Origin: Rubritalea tangerina
Lineage (GTDB): Bacteria; Verrucomicrobiota; Verrucomicrobiia; Verrucomicrobiales; Akkermansiaceae
Reading direction: 5' to 3'
Assembly (NCBI RefSeq): GCF_042683245.1
Contig: NZ_JBHUJB010000022.1
Coordinates: 1 to 64,000 of the forward strand
Length of the DNA: 64,000 bases
A program made the position numbers and the translations under genes. The first letter of the stretch is position 1. Each line of letters starts with the position of its first letter. The notes beneath the pieces were generated by a model. It was not told where the DNA came from, made no database searches, and worked only from the letters and a program-made list of their open reading frames with translations. Positions 42,028 to 51,338 of the stretch are shown here, in pieces.

Positions 42028-43512
42028 ATGTTAAGAGAATCGTTTATCAAGTCATGGGAGTTTCGAGTGATTTTGACCACAGGGATGGTTGGGATGGCGG
42101 CTGGAGAGATGTTGGCGGCGGAGTGGGTAGAAGTGACTCAGAAGAAGTCGGGCAAGAGTTTGGAGGTTGAGGTGGTCTCGATGAACGAGAAGCAGTTGAA
42201 GTTTAAGACTAAGGCGGGCAAGGTATTTTCGGTGGCTCCGAGTAGTTTGACGGCTGCATCTGTGGAGCGGGTCCGCGCTCAATTAGCAGCAAAGGAAAAG
42301 GAGAGTGCTGGGGTCAATGAGGCCTTAAATAAGGTGATAGGGCACCGTCTTTTTGAGGGTGGGAGTGACTTGTGGGACCAGCAAGCTGGCGAGGTGGCGG
42401 CGCGTATCAAGTGGCCCAAGGAATCGAGCACCAACCAATCGAGCAGTTTTCGCTATTACACGCCGAGTAGTTATCAGTTTTTGAATGCGCATCCGTATTC
42501 TGCGACTTTGTACGGAGGTGCTGATGGCAATACGAGTCACTTGTCCTTAGTCTTTGCGAACAAAGGAGATTATGGGAGCACAGCTGGAAGTGCTGAGAAT
42601 CATTTCAAAAAGATGCATCCGGACAAGAAGCCACCAATGAGCTTAGAGGAGGCGATTAAGTTGGATGCTGAGTTGATTAGCGAGGCTCTGACGGGGGTGC
42701 TTGGGGAAGCGGAGAAGCAATATTACGGGGAGAAGGAAGATAGGCGTCGAGTGCGGCGATGGGACTTTGGCAATCATGCATTTTTACTTTCGGAGAAGGA
42801 TGAGGAATACGTGAGTGTTTTGGTAGTTCCCAAGAAGAATGCTGATTTGGAAGGTAAAGTAGCCTTTGTGAAAGACGCGGATTTGAAGAAAATTGTCTCT
42901 CAGAATGTGGAGAAGAGTGACAATGGAGATGTGGTGATTCGCAATATTCCGATGGTTGATCAGGGGCCTAAAGGGTACTGTGCGCCAGCGACATTCGAGC
43001 GAGCGATGCGCTACATGCTAGTCCCAGCTGACATGTATTTATTAGCGACCTCAGCAACCAATCCAGGTGGCGGAACTAACACGATGTTGTTAGCAGATAG
43101 CTGTAAGCGCATTGTGAGAAGCAAGGCGCGCAGGATTAAGGATCTAGATTTAGATAAAGACCTCAAGATGCGTCGAGTGAAGCAATATATCGACAAAGGA
43201 GTGCCGATTCTCTGGCAGATGAGAAGTTTGGAGAGCTACAATCAGTTGGCAAATAAGCGGACTAGAGAGAGAGGGAGTGTCGATGACTACACGGCTTGGG
43301 CTACGCAGTTGCAAGAAGAGGCAGATAAGGTGGCACCGGGGATGGAGCATAATGAAAGTAACCACCACATTTGTATGATCATTGGTTATAACGAGCAGAC
43401 CAATGAGTTGGCAGTGAGCGATTCTTGGGGAGCACGCTATGAATTACGTTGGGTACACATTGATGTGGCGAAGGCAGTGACGAGCAGAGGTGGGTTTGTG
43501 ATTGATTTATGA
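42028..43512 (+). CDS. Secreted SHD1-like plus C39-like cysteine protease protein
   Basis: 494 residues. A hydrophobic leader (about 14-31, cleavage near MLAAEWV) precedes a SHD1-like N-terminal module (VEVTQKKSGKSLEVEVV, FSVAPSSLTAASVERVRAQL). A 200-residue middle has no clear match. The C-terminus is a C39-like papain fold: IPMVDQGPKGYCAPATFERAM supplies the oxyanion glutamine and nucleophile cysteine, HHICMIIGYN the histidine, and VSDSWGARYEL the aspartate. This looks like a protease or peptidase that processes or cuts peptides outside the cytoplasm. It is a stand-alone gene divergent from proC. Confidence 0.65.
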   Translation: MLRESFIKSWEFRVILTTGMVGMAAGEMLAAEWVEVTQKKSGKSLEVEVVSMNEKQLKFKTKAGKVFSVAPSSLTAASVERVRAQLAAKEKESAGVNEALNKVIGHRLFEGGSDLWDQQAGEVAARIKWPKESSTNQSSSFRYYTPSSYQFLNAHPYSATLYGGADGNTSHLSLVFANKGDYGSTAGSAENHFKKMHPDKKPPMSLEEAIKLDAELISEALTGVLGEAEKQYYGEKEDRRRVRRWDFGNHAFLLSEKDEEYVSVLVVPKKNADLEGKVAFVKDADLKKIVSQNVEKSDNGDVVIRNIPMVDQGPKGYCAPATFERAMRYMLVPADMYLLATSATNPGGGTNTMLLADSCKRIVRSKARRIKDLDLDKDLKMRRVKQYIDKGVPILWQMRSLESYNQLANKRTRERGSVDDYTAWATQLQEEADKVAPGMEHNESNHHICMIIGYNEQTNELAVSDSWGARYELRWVHIDVAKAVTSRGGFVIDL

Positions 43513-43570
43513 TGGGGGATCTCTGGGATTGTGGGTTGATTGATCGGCTGAATGGTGGATAGTCGCTCGT

Positions 43571-45202
43571 ATGAAATGGATCTTGGCATGTGGCTTAGCG
43601 ATACTACCAACTCTGAACGCTGAGGAAGCTGGAGGGGGCGACTCAGAGGAGCAAGCGCAGGGGTTTGATGTTAATGGGTTGATTGCGGCACCAGTGGCTG
43701 CATTAGCGAAGCCGAGCTTCCTACCTGAGGCGGGAGAGCCTGGGCTTTTAGTATTTTCTAATAGCTTAGAGGCTCAGGAGCACGTGCGTCAGGGGTTTGC
43801 ATTGATTCATGCTTCGTGGGATTTTGAGGCCTATCGGCATTTTTGTGCAGCGGTACAGGCGGATTCCCAATGTTTGATGGCATACTGTGGGATGGTGTTA
43901 TCGCTGACGAACCCTCAGCATGAATTTCATGAGCAGAGGGCTCGTGCGTATAATAGGATGTTGACGCTTGCGGAATTCAAGGTGGATGGTGAGTTCTACT
44001 ATCCTGAGAACGAGCGGATGTATGCTGTTGGGGTGGCTGAGTTGATAGCCAATGGGGTGGTGAATAGTGTTAGAGTGTTTCGTCAGTTAGCGAAGGATTA
44101 CCCGAACGATATTCAGGCGAAGTTATTGGCGACCTTTCTAGGGCGAGGAGGGTATAACGCTTTAGGGAATCCTCGTTTAGCCCAGAGAGAGGCTATTGCA
44201 ACGTTCAGAAAGCTATCTGAGCAACTTCCTCAAGATCCGATGGTCGCAAATTTTTTGGTGATGGTGCAGGCTGAGGCCCCCTATCAGGCAGTTGACTTCA
44301 AGGGGGAGTTATTGCCCTTGGCCGAGCAATTGATTGAGTTGAGCGAGGGGAAAGTGCCGAGTTGGTATTCTTTGTTAGGCTATATTGCGATGCGTAGTGG
44401 TGAAGTGGAGAAGTCGGAAGCTGCATACAAGAAAGCGATTGAAGGATACGTGCAGTGGCAGGAACGCGACGGGGTGGGGCTTGCGGATAATGAGGGACGC
44501 TTACGCTGTGAGCTTAGTTTGGCAGCGCTTTATCTCCAGCAAAAGAACTACAAGAAGGCCGATAGTCTTATTGCAAAGGTGAATGCATACCAGTTTCCTA
44601 AAGAGAGAGAGTATTCAAATGGGGCCTTGACGCAGAAGTGGTATGGGAAGTTGATGCCATTCAAGTCGATGATGGAGCAAGGGCGCTATAAAGAAGCCCG
44701 TAAGGTGCTACCGGCGCCATTGACTACTGAGCGCAGGAGTATGGATCCATACAGTGCGATCATTGTGGCGTATCAGCTTTATTGTGATGCGGTGGAACTG
44801 ATTGAAGCTGATGACAACAAGAAGGCGCGTGTGGCGCATGGAAAGTTAGCATTGATGTTAGCGGAGATGCAGTCGATGCAGTCTCAGGTGGCTAACAGTT
44901 ATGAGTTTGCAGACTTTATCCGAGCATTGAGCTCGTTAGTGACTTTACACAAGGAACTGACAGCTTTGGTGTCGGAAGGTGAGGGCTTGGCATCTAATTG
45001 GTTCAAGTCAGCGATCGAGTCCCAGCAGGTGGGCTCGCGCATTTTGCCACCAGACATCCTCTATCCGGTGGAGTTTCGCTATGGGAGGTATTTAGTAAAG
45101 AAGGGCGAGAAGGAGGAAGCGAAAGAAGTGCTAGGTGAGGCACTCAAGAGGCGTCCCTGTTATGTTAAGTCACGTGACCTAGCTGAGAGTCTAGGCGAGT
45201 AG
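43571..45202 (+). CDS. Secreted TPR-repeat protein
   Basis: 543 residues, ATG 43571 giving MKWILACGLAILPTLNA. A signal peptide of about 17 residues is visible. The body is alpha-helical with TPR-like pairs: QEHVRQGFALIHASWDFEAY, WYSLLGYIAMRSGEVEKSEAAYKKAIEG, LAALYLQQKNYKKADSL and YLVKKGEKEEAKEVLGEALKRRPC. The first helices resemble those of tetratricopeptide proteins beside copper or thiol enzymes, but no catalytic motif is present. Probably a periplasmic scaffold. It lies 58 bases after the C39-like gene and may be co-transcribed. Confidence 0.65.
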   Translation: MKWILACGLAILPTLNAEEAGGGDSEEQAQGFDVNGLIAAPVAALAKPSFLPEAGEPGLLVFSNSLEAQEHVRQGFALIHASWDFEAYRHFCAAVQADSQCLMAYCGMVLSLTNPQHEFHEQRARAYNRMLTLAEFKVDGEFYYPENERMYAVGVAELIANGVVNSVRVFRQLAKDYPNDIQAKLLATFLGRGGYNALGNPRLAQREAIATFRKLSEQLPQDPMVANFLVMVQAEAPYQAVDFKGELLPLAEQLIELSEGKVPSWYSLLGYIAMRSGEVEKSEAAYKKAIEGYVQWQERDGVGLADNEGRLRCELSLAALYLQQKNYKKADSLIAKVNAYQFPKEREYSNGALTQKWYGKLMPFKSMMEQGRYKEARKVLPAPLTTERRSMDPYSAIIVAYQLYCDAVELIEADDNKKARVAHGKLALMLAEMQSMQSQVANSYEFADFIRALSSLVTLHKELTALVSEGEGLASNWFKSAIESQQVGSRILPPDILYPVEFRYGRYLVKKGEKEEAKEVLGEALKRRPCYVKSRDLAESLGE

Positions 45203-45254
45203 GTGGATTTTCTGCTCGTCGCACATGTGTGGGCATGCTAGATGCCTAGCGAAT

Positions 45255-46775
45255 ATGACGAAGTATCGTTTGCTTAAGAGAGTCGGGGGCACGGCGGTGG
45301 CTGTGTCTGCAATGGTCGGAGGAGTGAAGGCTGAGAGTGCCTATCCTATGGCTAAACAGCAGTCAGCTCACTTCAATGCTGTGGCAAAGCAGCTGGAGAT
45401 GGGAGGGTTGAGTTTTGAATACAACGACCAAGGCGCGAAGAACTCCATCTACACTGGTGTGTTAGATATGGTGGTTGAGTTTCTCGATCAGCACACTGAG
45501 TTCAAAGGTGTAGATGCCAAGAAGCTCGCTGAGCTCTTTACACTTGATGCGGTTAAAGCATCGGGGAGCAGTGCGAGCCAGCGTGATGGGTTCATTCACT
45601 ATAGGTCGTACCAGTACATGCCAGGTGAGAAGTCGATGTATGCGCTGGCGTATGGAGAGGCAAAGCCATCTGTGGCGATGGAGTTAGCACCGGCGGGGGC
45701 GGACCTTGTGTTAGAGATGCACATGAATGGTTCCTATGATCCGGAAGCTGAAGAGAAAATGTACGCAGCATTGGGGCCGGTGGGAGAGATGGTGAAAGCC
45801 ATGCAGGCGCAACAAGGAGCGCAGGAGCCAATGATGGCTCTCTACAACGAGAATTATAAGAAAATCAATTCGCGCTTTAGTTTGATCGCTGATTTATCGC
45901 CAAAGGGTTTTGATGCTGCGCCGGGGATGCCGATTAGTGGTGAGCTTTTGATTTCCGTTACAAATGCGGAACCGATTTGGCAGATCATCAAGCCCTTGAT
46001 TGAAGAGCAGGGCATGAAGGTTTCTGAGAATGGTAGTGTGGAGTCGTTGGTTTCACCTGAGGCGATGGGTCCATGGCAACCAGTACTACAATATAATGCA
46101 GAGACGCATCAGATATTGATTGGCTCCAGCCAGAAGTACATCGATTTGTGTTTGAGCGCAAAGAAGGGCGAGGTTCCTAATTTGTCTCAAGATAAGGCGG
46201 TAGTGAAGCTTAGTGAAGGTTTGCCTGAGCATTTCTCTAACATGGTGTATGTGTCTCCCACATTATCAAGTACCGTTGTGAACTTATCTCAAGCTTTAGT
46301 GGTTCCTCAGATTGAGGACGAGGAGGTAGCGCGTCCAGCAGTGAAGATGTTGTTAGATAAGTTGTCGGGATCAGGAGTGACTGAAACAGGAACTCTCTAT
46401 GTGGTTAGCTTCCAGGATAAGGGGTCGTTACATGTTGTGAATTCGCCGGTGAATTTGGTTGGCACAGCAGGGACTATGACGACTATGGGAGTTGGTCTTG
46501 CAACGACATCGACTCTGTTTGTTGGAGCTAGTTACTACCGTGATAGCGCGAACAAAGCGGCTTGTGAGATTAACATGAGTTCCATGACGAAAGCAGCCAG
46601 GGCTGTTCAGAATATCAATGGTCATGAGGTCGGTGACCCATTGAAATGGAGTATGTTAGTAGGAGGGGGAGCGCCATTGGCAGATAAGCCGGTTTGTCCA
46701 AGTGGCGGGACCTATACTTTGAGTCCTACATTTACTGAAAATGGTGAACCGCTGATTCAGTGCAGTTGCCAATAG
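45255..46775 (+). CDS. Secreted protein with internal membrane helix and pilin-like C-terminal tail
   Basis: About 506 residues from ATG 45255 (MTKYRLLKRVGGTAVAVSA) with a signal peptide cleaved near VKAESA. Residues about 30-400 form a globular domain of unknown family. A hydrophobic stretch around 405-425 (TMTTMGVGLATTSTLFVGAS) is followed by KAACEINMSSMTKAARAVQN and then DKPVCPSGGTYTLSP ... CSC. That order matches the region just after the helix and the CP-GG-Y-C end of verrucomicrobial/lentisphaeral type II pseudopilins, here with no prepilin peptide at the front. A strong hairpin terminator lies downstream. Confidence 0.6.
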   Translation: MTKYRLLKRVGGTAVAVSAMVGGVKAESAYPMAKQQSAHFNAVAKQLEMGGLSFEYNDQGAKNSIYTGVLDMVVEFLDQHTEFKGVDAKKLAELFTLDAVKASGSSASQRDGFIHYRSYQYMPGEKSMYALAYGEAKPSVAMELAPAGADLVLEMHMNGSYDPEAEEKMYAALGPVGEMVKAMQAQQGAQEPMMALYNENYKKINSRFSLIADLSPKGFDAAPGMPISGELLISVTNAEPIWQIIKPLIEEQGMKVSENGSVESLVSPEAMGPWQPVLQYNAETHQILIGSSQKYIDLCLSAKKGEVPNLSQDKAVVKLSEGLPEHFSNMVYVSPTLSSTVVNLSQALVVPQIEDEEVARPAVKMLLDKLSGSGVTETGTLYVVSFQDKGSLHVVNSPVNLVGTAGTMTTMGVGLATTSTLFVGASYYRDSANKAACEINMSSMTKAARAVQNINGHEVGDPLKWSMLVGGGAPLADKPVCPSGGTYTLSPTFTENGEPLIQCSCQ

Positions 46776-46793
46776 AGTTATAGAGAAAAAAGA

Positions 46794-46823
46794 CACGCAG
46801 CTGAGGGCTGCGTGGCTTTTTTT
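46794..46823 (+). terminator. Rho-independent terminator after the pilin-tail gene
   Basis: CACGCAGC (46794-46801) pairs with GCTGCGTG (46807-46814) and a T7 run follows. It separates the + gene from miniature-element copy C. Confidence 0.85.
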
Positions 46824-46861
46824 ATGGGGTTCAAAGAGTGGGGGGCGTGTCACCCGTGGTC

Positions 46862-46984
46862 TTATATCATCTCTCGACTCGGAATAGACGAATGGAGTTT
46901 GGTTCCGTCTTGTGATATTACGCTGCGCGATTTCAGAGTGTATCGGATGATCTTTCGTCCACTCCGTTTCGATCAATGGTATTA
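46862..46984 (+). repeat. Miniature inverted-repeat element, copy C (internally shortened)
   Basis: 123 bp. The left end TTA-TATCATCTCTCGACTCGG and the right end CGTTTCGATCAATGGTA-TTA form imperfect terminal inverted repeats of about 35 bp. The middle is shorter than in copies A, D and E. The flanking TTA triplets are an apparent target duplication. The right TTA, on the minus strand, is the TAA stop codon of the DUF6288 gene. Confidence 0.8.
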
Positions 46985-49900
46985 CCAGCTGAAGAATTGC
47001 TGGGGGGATTGGTTTGGAGGTTTGATGAAGTGGACTTCTTTGAGCTCGATGTCTTTGTGGACATCGATTGTCAGTCTAACAGTGTCTGAGGTGTGGACAA
47101 TATTGGGCATGAGTCCGGTATTTTTACCTTTGCGCAGGAGGGTCCAGGTGTCACCAACTTTGGCTTCAAGAATGAAGTTGGCTTCAGCTCTGGCGGGGCT
47201 AGAGACGAGGTCGAGTTTCAGATAGCTACGTTCGATGGTTTGTGGGGAATCAAATTTGAAGGTCAATGTGTGTGAGCCTTTAGTGAGTTTGATACCTTTT
47301 TCGAAGTTATTATCGGTGAGGGTGTTTGTGTCTTTGGCTCCTTGAATGGAAGCGACTTTGATGACTCGCTTACTGGAGTTAAGTGGGGTAGCGGAGCGAA
47401 GGTCGTGTCCCCAGACACTACCGTGGCTAACCATGAAGCGGTATGTGTCGCCTTTGAGAAGGTAGGGGGCGGGAGCTACGCGTTGTTCGCAGCCTACGAC
47501 TTGTCCAGTTTCTAGGAGAATATTTGGAGAGTAGGAGCCTGAGTAATCGTCGATGACGGTGCCGACAACAGGGATTTGCGTGAGTTCAGGGACATAACTT
47601 CTCGCTTCGAGAGCGGGGATTGGCATGTCAGTGACATAGCTGATAGGGATGCCTTCTACTTGGTAGCTCACTTTGACTTTGAGAGTGGCCTTTTGATCGA
47701 CATGGAATGGGAAGGTCGCCAGTGCAGGGATGGCATTATCTTTTGAGGTCATACTTCCAGCATTCAGGTCGGGGGTGTGGCGGATGATGGAGGAGAAGTA
47801 TTTTTTGCTTGGGTCTGCGAGTTCGATCTGCATATTTCCGACCTTGAAGAGACTGGAGCTCAGGGCGTTAGAGCTTGAGTCTCGATCTGCTTGGAGGCGA
47901 GTAAAGGGCTGGAGGCGCAGGGCGTGGTTGATTTCCTTGAGTTTACCGGATGAGAGCAATTTTTTTTGTTTTTTCTCAGCGAGCTTTTGTGCTTTTTTAT
48001 CGGCCTTTTTATCCTTTGAGCTGGGGGCAGTGGCGGCTACTGGAGTGCAACTTGCTTCGAGTGAGATGCCGAGCAAGGTTTCGGCGAGTTGTCCTGCACT
48101 GATGGGGCCGTGGAGGTTTTCGACTGTGAGTAAGCTTTTGGCTGCGATTGGAGCTTCGGCTTTGAGGAGGTCTCTGAGTGTGGTGCCCAGTTGTTCATTT
48201 GATTCGAGGGCTCGGAGTTTTTTGAGAGTGTTTTGGAAGGCTGGTGTGGCGGAGTCACCGAGGTATGACTCGACGAGAGCCCAAGAGCGAAGGGCATCGT
48301 TGAGCAACGCCTTGTCGACGTGGAAGACAAGTTCCTTAGTGCGGGGGGCATGTTGGTATTTGGGTTTTCCAGTGATGGCGAGATTGCGCTTATGGGCATT
48401 CATAAGCGTGAGGTAGGCCGCAGTTCTCCAGTAGGGTTCGCCGATCACACCGTCGCCATTGTGGTACTCGGTGCGGTAGTTATTTTTATTCATGAAGCCG
48501 TCGGCTTCGCGCATATTGGTGAACCTCCAAAGGAAGGCGCTCATGCTATCAGTGTGGGCTTTTTCACCACAATTTGCTGAGGACATGAGTGACCAGAAGA
48601 AGTGGAGGGTTTGTGTGGCGTGACCATTTTCTGCCGAGCCGTACGGGGCGGAGCTATAGCGTGATTTTGCGTTTTGGGTGAAGGTTTCTGCGCCACCTCT
48701 GATGAGGGAAGCGATGAAGTATGGGCCGGAGCCGCAGGAGCCACCCTGGCCAGTCTTTGCTGTGGCGTGCTTTGATTTACCTGAGCGACCGTATGGGACG
48801 ACACCGCCCGCGGCAATTTCCTGAACGCGAACTAACATCTTATCCAGTACTGCTTTGTCTTCATCATTCATGGCAGGGGTGTGGCTAGCGACAGCAAGGG
48901 CGCAAGCAATGACGCCACCACCACCGATGTAGCCAGATCCACCGTAGCCAGGCTGGGCAAAGCTATGGCCTGAGGTGTAATCGGACATGATGAAGCGACG
49001 GCAGTTTGCGACATGCATTTTCAAAGCGGGAAGGATTTCGGCGTCTCCGGTTTTGAGGTAGTATTCTGCCAGGAAGATCAGCCACATTCCATTTGAATAG
49101 GTCCACTTATCGCGTTCGCCAGCCAAGGCTACATAATGAGCGGCCTTTTTAATATGCGAGTCGTACTGTGGGTCATCGGTGGAGAGGAGGGCGATGCCAC
49201 AGATGGAGGTGTAGAAAGATGGGGAGGCGTAGGAACTTGCTTTCCATGAGCCATTATCTTCCTGTTGGATGGCGATTCGGTGAGCGGTGATGGCGGCATA
49301 GTTTTTGGCCTTTGCGCTGAGTGGGTCGAAGTAGGAACCGAAGCTGCCGACTTTTGGGAGGGTGAGTTCGATGCGTTTGAGGTAGGGGGTGTAGGATTCT
49401 GGTAGAGTCGGTTTGGGGAGGATGTTAGTGACTAGGGTGAGTGGGGCGTTGGACTCGATAGTTCCTTTGAGCGTCCATTCACCAGCCGGGATTTCGATTT
49501 GGCTACCGATGAGGTTACCGGCGCCGCGTTTTCCACCTAAGTCGACGGGCACTTCGAGGCCGTCGTTGTTGACGAGGGTGAGGTCTTCGCACTTGAGTCC
49601 TTTACGTTTGCCCTCGGTGCTGAGGAAGCAGAGGTCTGCATTTTTAGGAAGAGGGATGGCGATGCTTGTGCTGCCGTTTATTTCATGGCGTGCTACTTGC
49701 TTAACTGTCCTGTTGCTTGGTAAGGGTTTCTTTTTCAGAGCTTCAGGGAGGCGCAGTACATTGACGAGGATTTTCCCTTGGGATTCAGCAGCATCGATGA
49801 GGGCGCCGGCATGTAATTCGAGCCCTCGCTTTGTTTTGTTATCGACTGGCTTGCCTAAGTCGAAGTGTTGAGCAGCCAGGAAGGGGTGATTATTGAGGCC

Positions 49901-50305
49901 AAGGATGAGGTCTCCAGGTTGGAGTTTTCCCTCAGCGGGGGAGTTGGGTTTGGCAATATTGACTTCAAAGGCATTGAAGGCGAGTCCGTGTTTATCGGTG
50001 AGTGCTGTTGGGAAAATCTCTTTTTGAGCTGGGAAGATTCCCCACGAACGATCGTGCATGAGGGTATTGATACCCAGTGGACCAAGGTTGATGAACCAGC
50101 GTTTGGTACAATCGGTGGAGGTGGGTGAAAAGTAGCTGCGGTGGGGGCTGGGGTTGTATTCTTTCCACGATTTGAGGTCGATGCGTGTGCCTTGTTGCTC
50201 GATCCATGAGTCGATTTGGAAGTCGTCGGATTCTGCGGCAACCGTCAGTTGAGGTGCCAGCAGGAGGATGGGGGACAGTTTACGTAGGGTGGGTAGGATC
50301 ATCAT
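46982..50305 (-). CDS. Large secreted DUF6288-type protein
   Basis: About 1107 residues from ATG 50305 (MMILPTLRKLSPILLL, a clear signal peptide ending TVAA). Alternative longer starts lie inside repeat copy D and are unlikely. A PDZ-like loop occurs near residue 135 (NSPAEGKLQPGDLILGL). The middle has an alpha/alpha-toroid-like domain (about 320-680) rich in His and Trp with YSNGMWLIFLAEYYLK and TQTLHFFWSLMSSANCGEK, comparable to terpene-cyclase-like folds. The ends are beta-rich. DUF6288 proteins are large, exported and of unknown activity. The stop codon is the TAA of repeat copy C. Confidence 0.7.
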   Translation of the reverse strand: MMILPTLRKLSPILLLAPQLTVAAESDDFQIDSWIEQQGTRIDLKSWKEYNPSPHRSYFSPTSTDCTKRWFINLGPLGINTLMHDRSWGIFPAQKEIFPTALTDKHGLAFNAFEVNIAKPNSPAEGKLQPGDLILGLNNHPFLAAQHFDLGKPVDNKTKRGLELHAGALIDAAESQGKILVNVLRLPEALKKKPLPSNRTVKQVARHEINGSTSIAIPLPKNADLCFLSTEGKRKGLKCEDLTLVNNDGLEVPVDLGGKRGAGNLIGSQIEIPAGEWTLKGTIESNAPLTLVTNILPKPTLPESYTPYLKRIELTLPKVGSFGSYFDPLSAKAKNYAAITAHRIAIQQEDNGSWKASSYASPSFYTSICGIALLSTDDPQYDSHIKKAAHYVALAGERDKWTYSNGMWLIFLAEYYLKTGDAEILPALKMHVANCRRFIMSDYTSGHSFAQPGYGGSGYIGGGGVIACALAVASHTPAMNDEDKAVLDKMLVRVQEIAAGGVVPYGRSGKSKHATAKTGQGGSCGSGPYFIASLIRGGAETFTQNAKSRYSSAPYGSAENGHATQTLHFFWSLMSSANCGEKAHTDSMSAFLWRFTNMREADGFMNKNNYRTEYHNGDGVIGEPYWRTAAYLTLMNAHKRNLAITGKPKYQHAPRTKELVFHVDKALLNDALRSWALVESYLGDSATPAFQNTLKKLRALESNEQLGTTLRDLLKAEAPIAAKSLLTVENLHGPISAGQLAETLLGISLEASCTPVAATAPSSKDKKADKKAQKLAEKKQKKLLSSGKLKEINHALRLQPFTRLQADRDSSSNALSSSLFKVGNMQIELADPSKKYFSSIIRHTPDLNAGSMTSKDNAIPALATFPFHVDQKATLKVKVSYQVEGIPISYVTDMPIPALEARSYVPELTQIPVVGTVIDDYSGSYSPNILLETGQVVGCEQRVAPAPYLLKGDTYRFMVSHGSVWGHDLRSATPLNSSKRVIKVASIQGAKDTNTLTDNNFEKGIKLTKGSHTLTFKFDSPQTIERSYLKLDLVSSPARAEANFILEAKVGDTWTLLRKGKNTGLMPNIVHTSDTVRLTIDVHKDIELKEVHFIKPPNQSPQQFFSW

Positions 50306-50359
50306 AGGTGTATTACCGTATGTGACGGCCGCCTGAATTATTACATGATCTCTGAGAAA

Positions 50360-50571
50360 TAATCTCATCTCTCGACTCGGAATAGACGCATGGAGTGTGG
50401 TTGAGTCTTGTGAAGTTTGCGCTTCGCGATTTTAGAGTAAATCGGATTATCTTACCGAATGACATCGTTGCCATTCAGTTGTTCCGCGCATGCGGGAGGC
50501 CTTCACTCCGCATTGATATTCTGCAAGCTCATTCCGACCATTCGTCCATTCCGTCTCGCTCAATGGCATAA
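50360..50571 (+). repeat. Miniature inverted-repeat element, copy D
   Basis: 212 bp, the best-preserved copy. The left end TAA-TCTCATCTCTCGAC and the right end CTCAATGGCA-TAA form imperfect terminal inverted repeats of about 35 bp. Internal hairpins are CGATTTTAGAGTAAATCG and GAATGACATCGTTGCCATTC. A TAA triplet flanks each end. It lies between the DUF6288 start and the sigma-factor stop. Confidence 0.85.
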
Positions 50572-50659
50572 TCTCCGACATGAGTCGAATGGCTCATGGG
50601 GATAGGCCGTCTAGCCGAGCGTTTGGGAGCCGCCATTGCTTTGTGACAGTACACTAGGG

Positions 50660-51259
50660 TTAGAAGTCTAATTCTTTTTTTAAGTCTTGGATTTCTTGGA
50701 ATAACTTGAGTTTGATACGGCTGATGTATTTGTAGACGGAGTCAGGTTTGACACCGATCTTTGAAGCGATCTCTATGGGTGATTGGCCTTGGCGGAACAG
50801 CCTGAATGCTTCGAGAGCTGGGGCGCTGAAATGTGTCTCAACTTTCTCCATTGCTGCATTGGTGAGGAATAGTTTCCATTCTTGGTCGATGATACGATCA
50901 ATTTCTGGAGTCTCGATTGAGTCAAGGTATTCGAGTTCGTGCTTTGCACCTTCACACTTCTTTAGGTGTGACTTTTGTTTACGCACGAAACTGATGACTT
51001 GGTTGCGCGTTATTTTAGCGAGCCAAACGCGGAACTTTATTTTTTCGTCTTTGCGTTCGTATTTTGGCAGGTATTTCCAGAGCTCTACGAGCACTTGTTG
51101 GAGGATGTCGTCGCTATCCGAATGATTGACATTCATGGAGCGGATCACGACATAGATGTATTTACGATAGTTGTTGATGAGCTCTTCCCAAGCTTGGCAA
51201 TCGTTCTGATCTTTTGCTCGTTCCAGCAAAGTATAACTTGTTGAGTAGGTCGGTTGCAT
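50660..51259 (-). CDS. RNA polymerase sigma factor, sigma-70 family
   Basis: About 199 residues from ATG 51259 (MQPTYSTSYTLLERAKDQN). Region 2: AWEELINNYRKYIYVVIRSM, DSDDILQQVLVELWKYL, then FRVWLAKITRNQVISFVRK. Region 4 is the C-terminal helix-turn-helix PIEIASKIGVKPDSVYKYISRIK. The DSDDILQQ.LVELWKYL form is common in Planctomycetes-Verrucomicrobia ECF factors. It diverges from the Ser/Thr kinase gene with a 79-base gap, which should hold both promoters. Confidence 0.85.
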   Translation of the reverse strand: MQPTYSTSYTLLERAKDQNDCQAWEELINNYRKYIYVVIRSMNVNHSDSDDILQQVLVELWKYLPKYERKDEKIKFRVWLAKITRNQVISFVRKQKSHLKKCEGAKHELEYLDSIETPEIDRIIDQEWKLFLTNAAMEKVETHFSAPALEAFRLFRQGQSPIEIASKIGVKPDSVYKYISRIKLKLFQEIQDLKKELDF

Positions 51260-51338
51260 TAGTATGGAAACGTCACGGATATGTGCGGCTATAGAGGTAT
51301 GATAGCTGAGTCTACGTGCGTGCCTATAGTAAAATGTC

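Noticed and set aside
47730..48416. 228-codon plus-strand frame inside the DUF6288 gene
   Set aside because: Shadow frame; composition follows the antisense codons of the real gene.
50306..50368. Longer N-terminus of the DUF6288 protein
   Set aside because: It would start inside repeat copy D; the ATG at 50305 begins a normal signal peptide.
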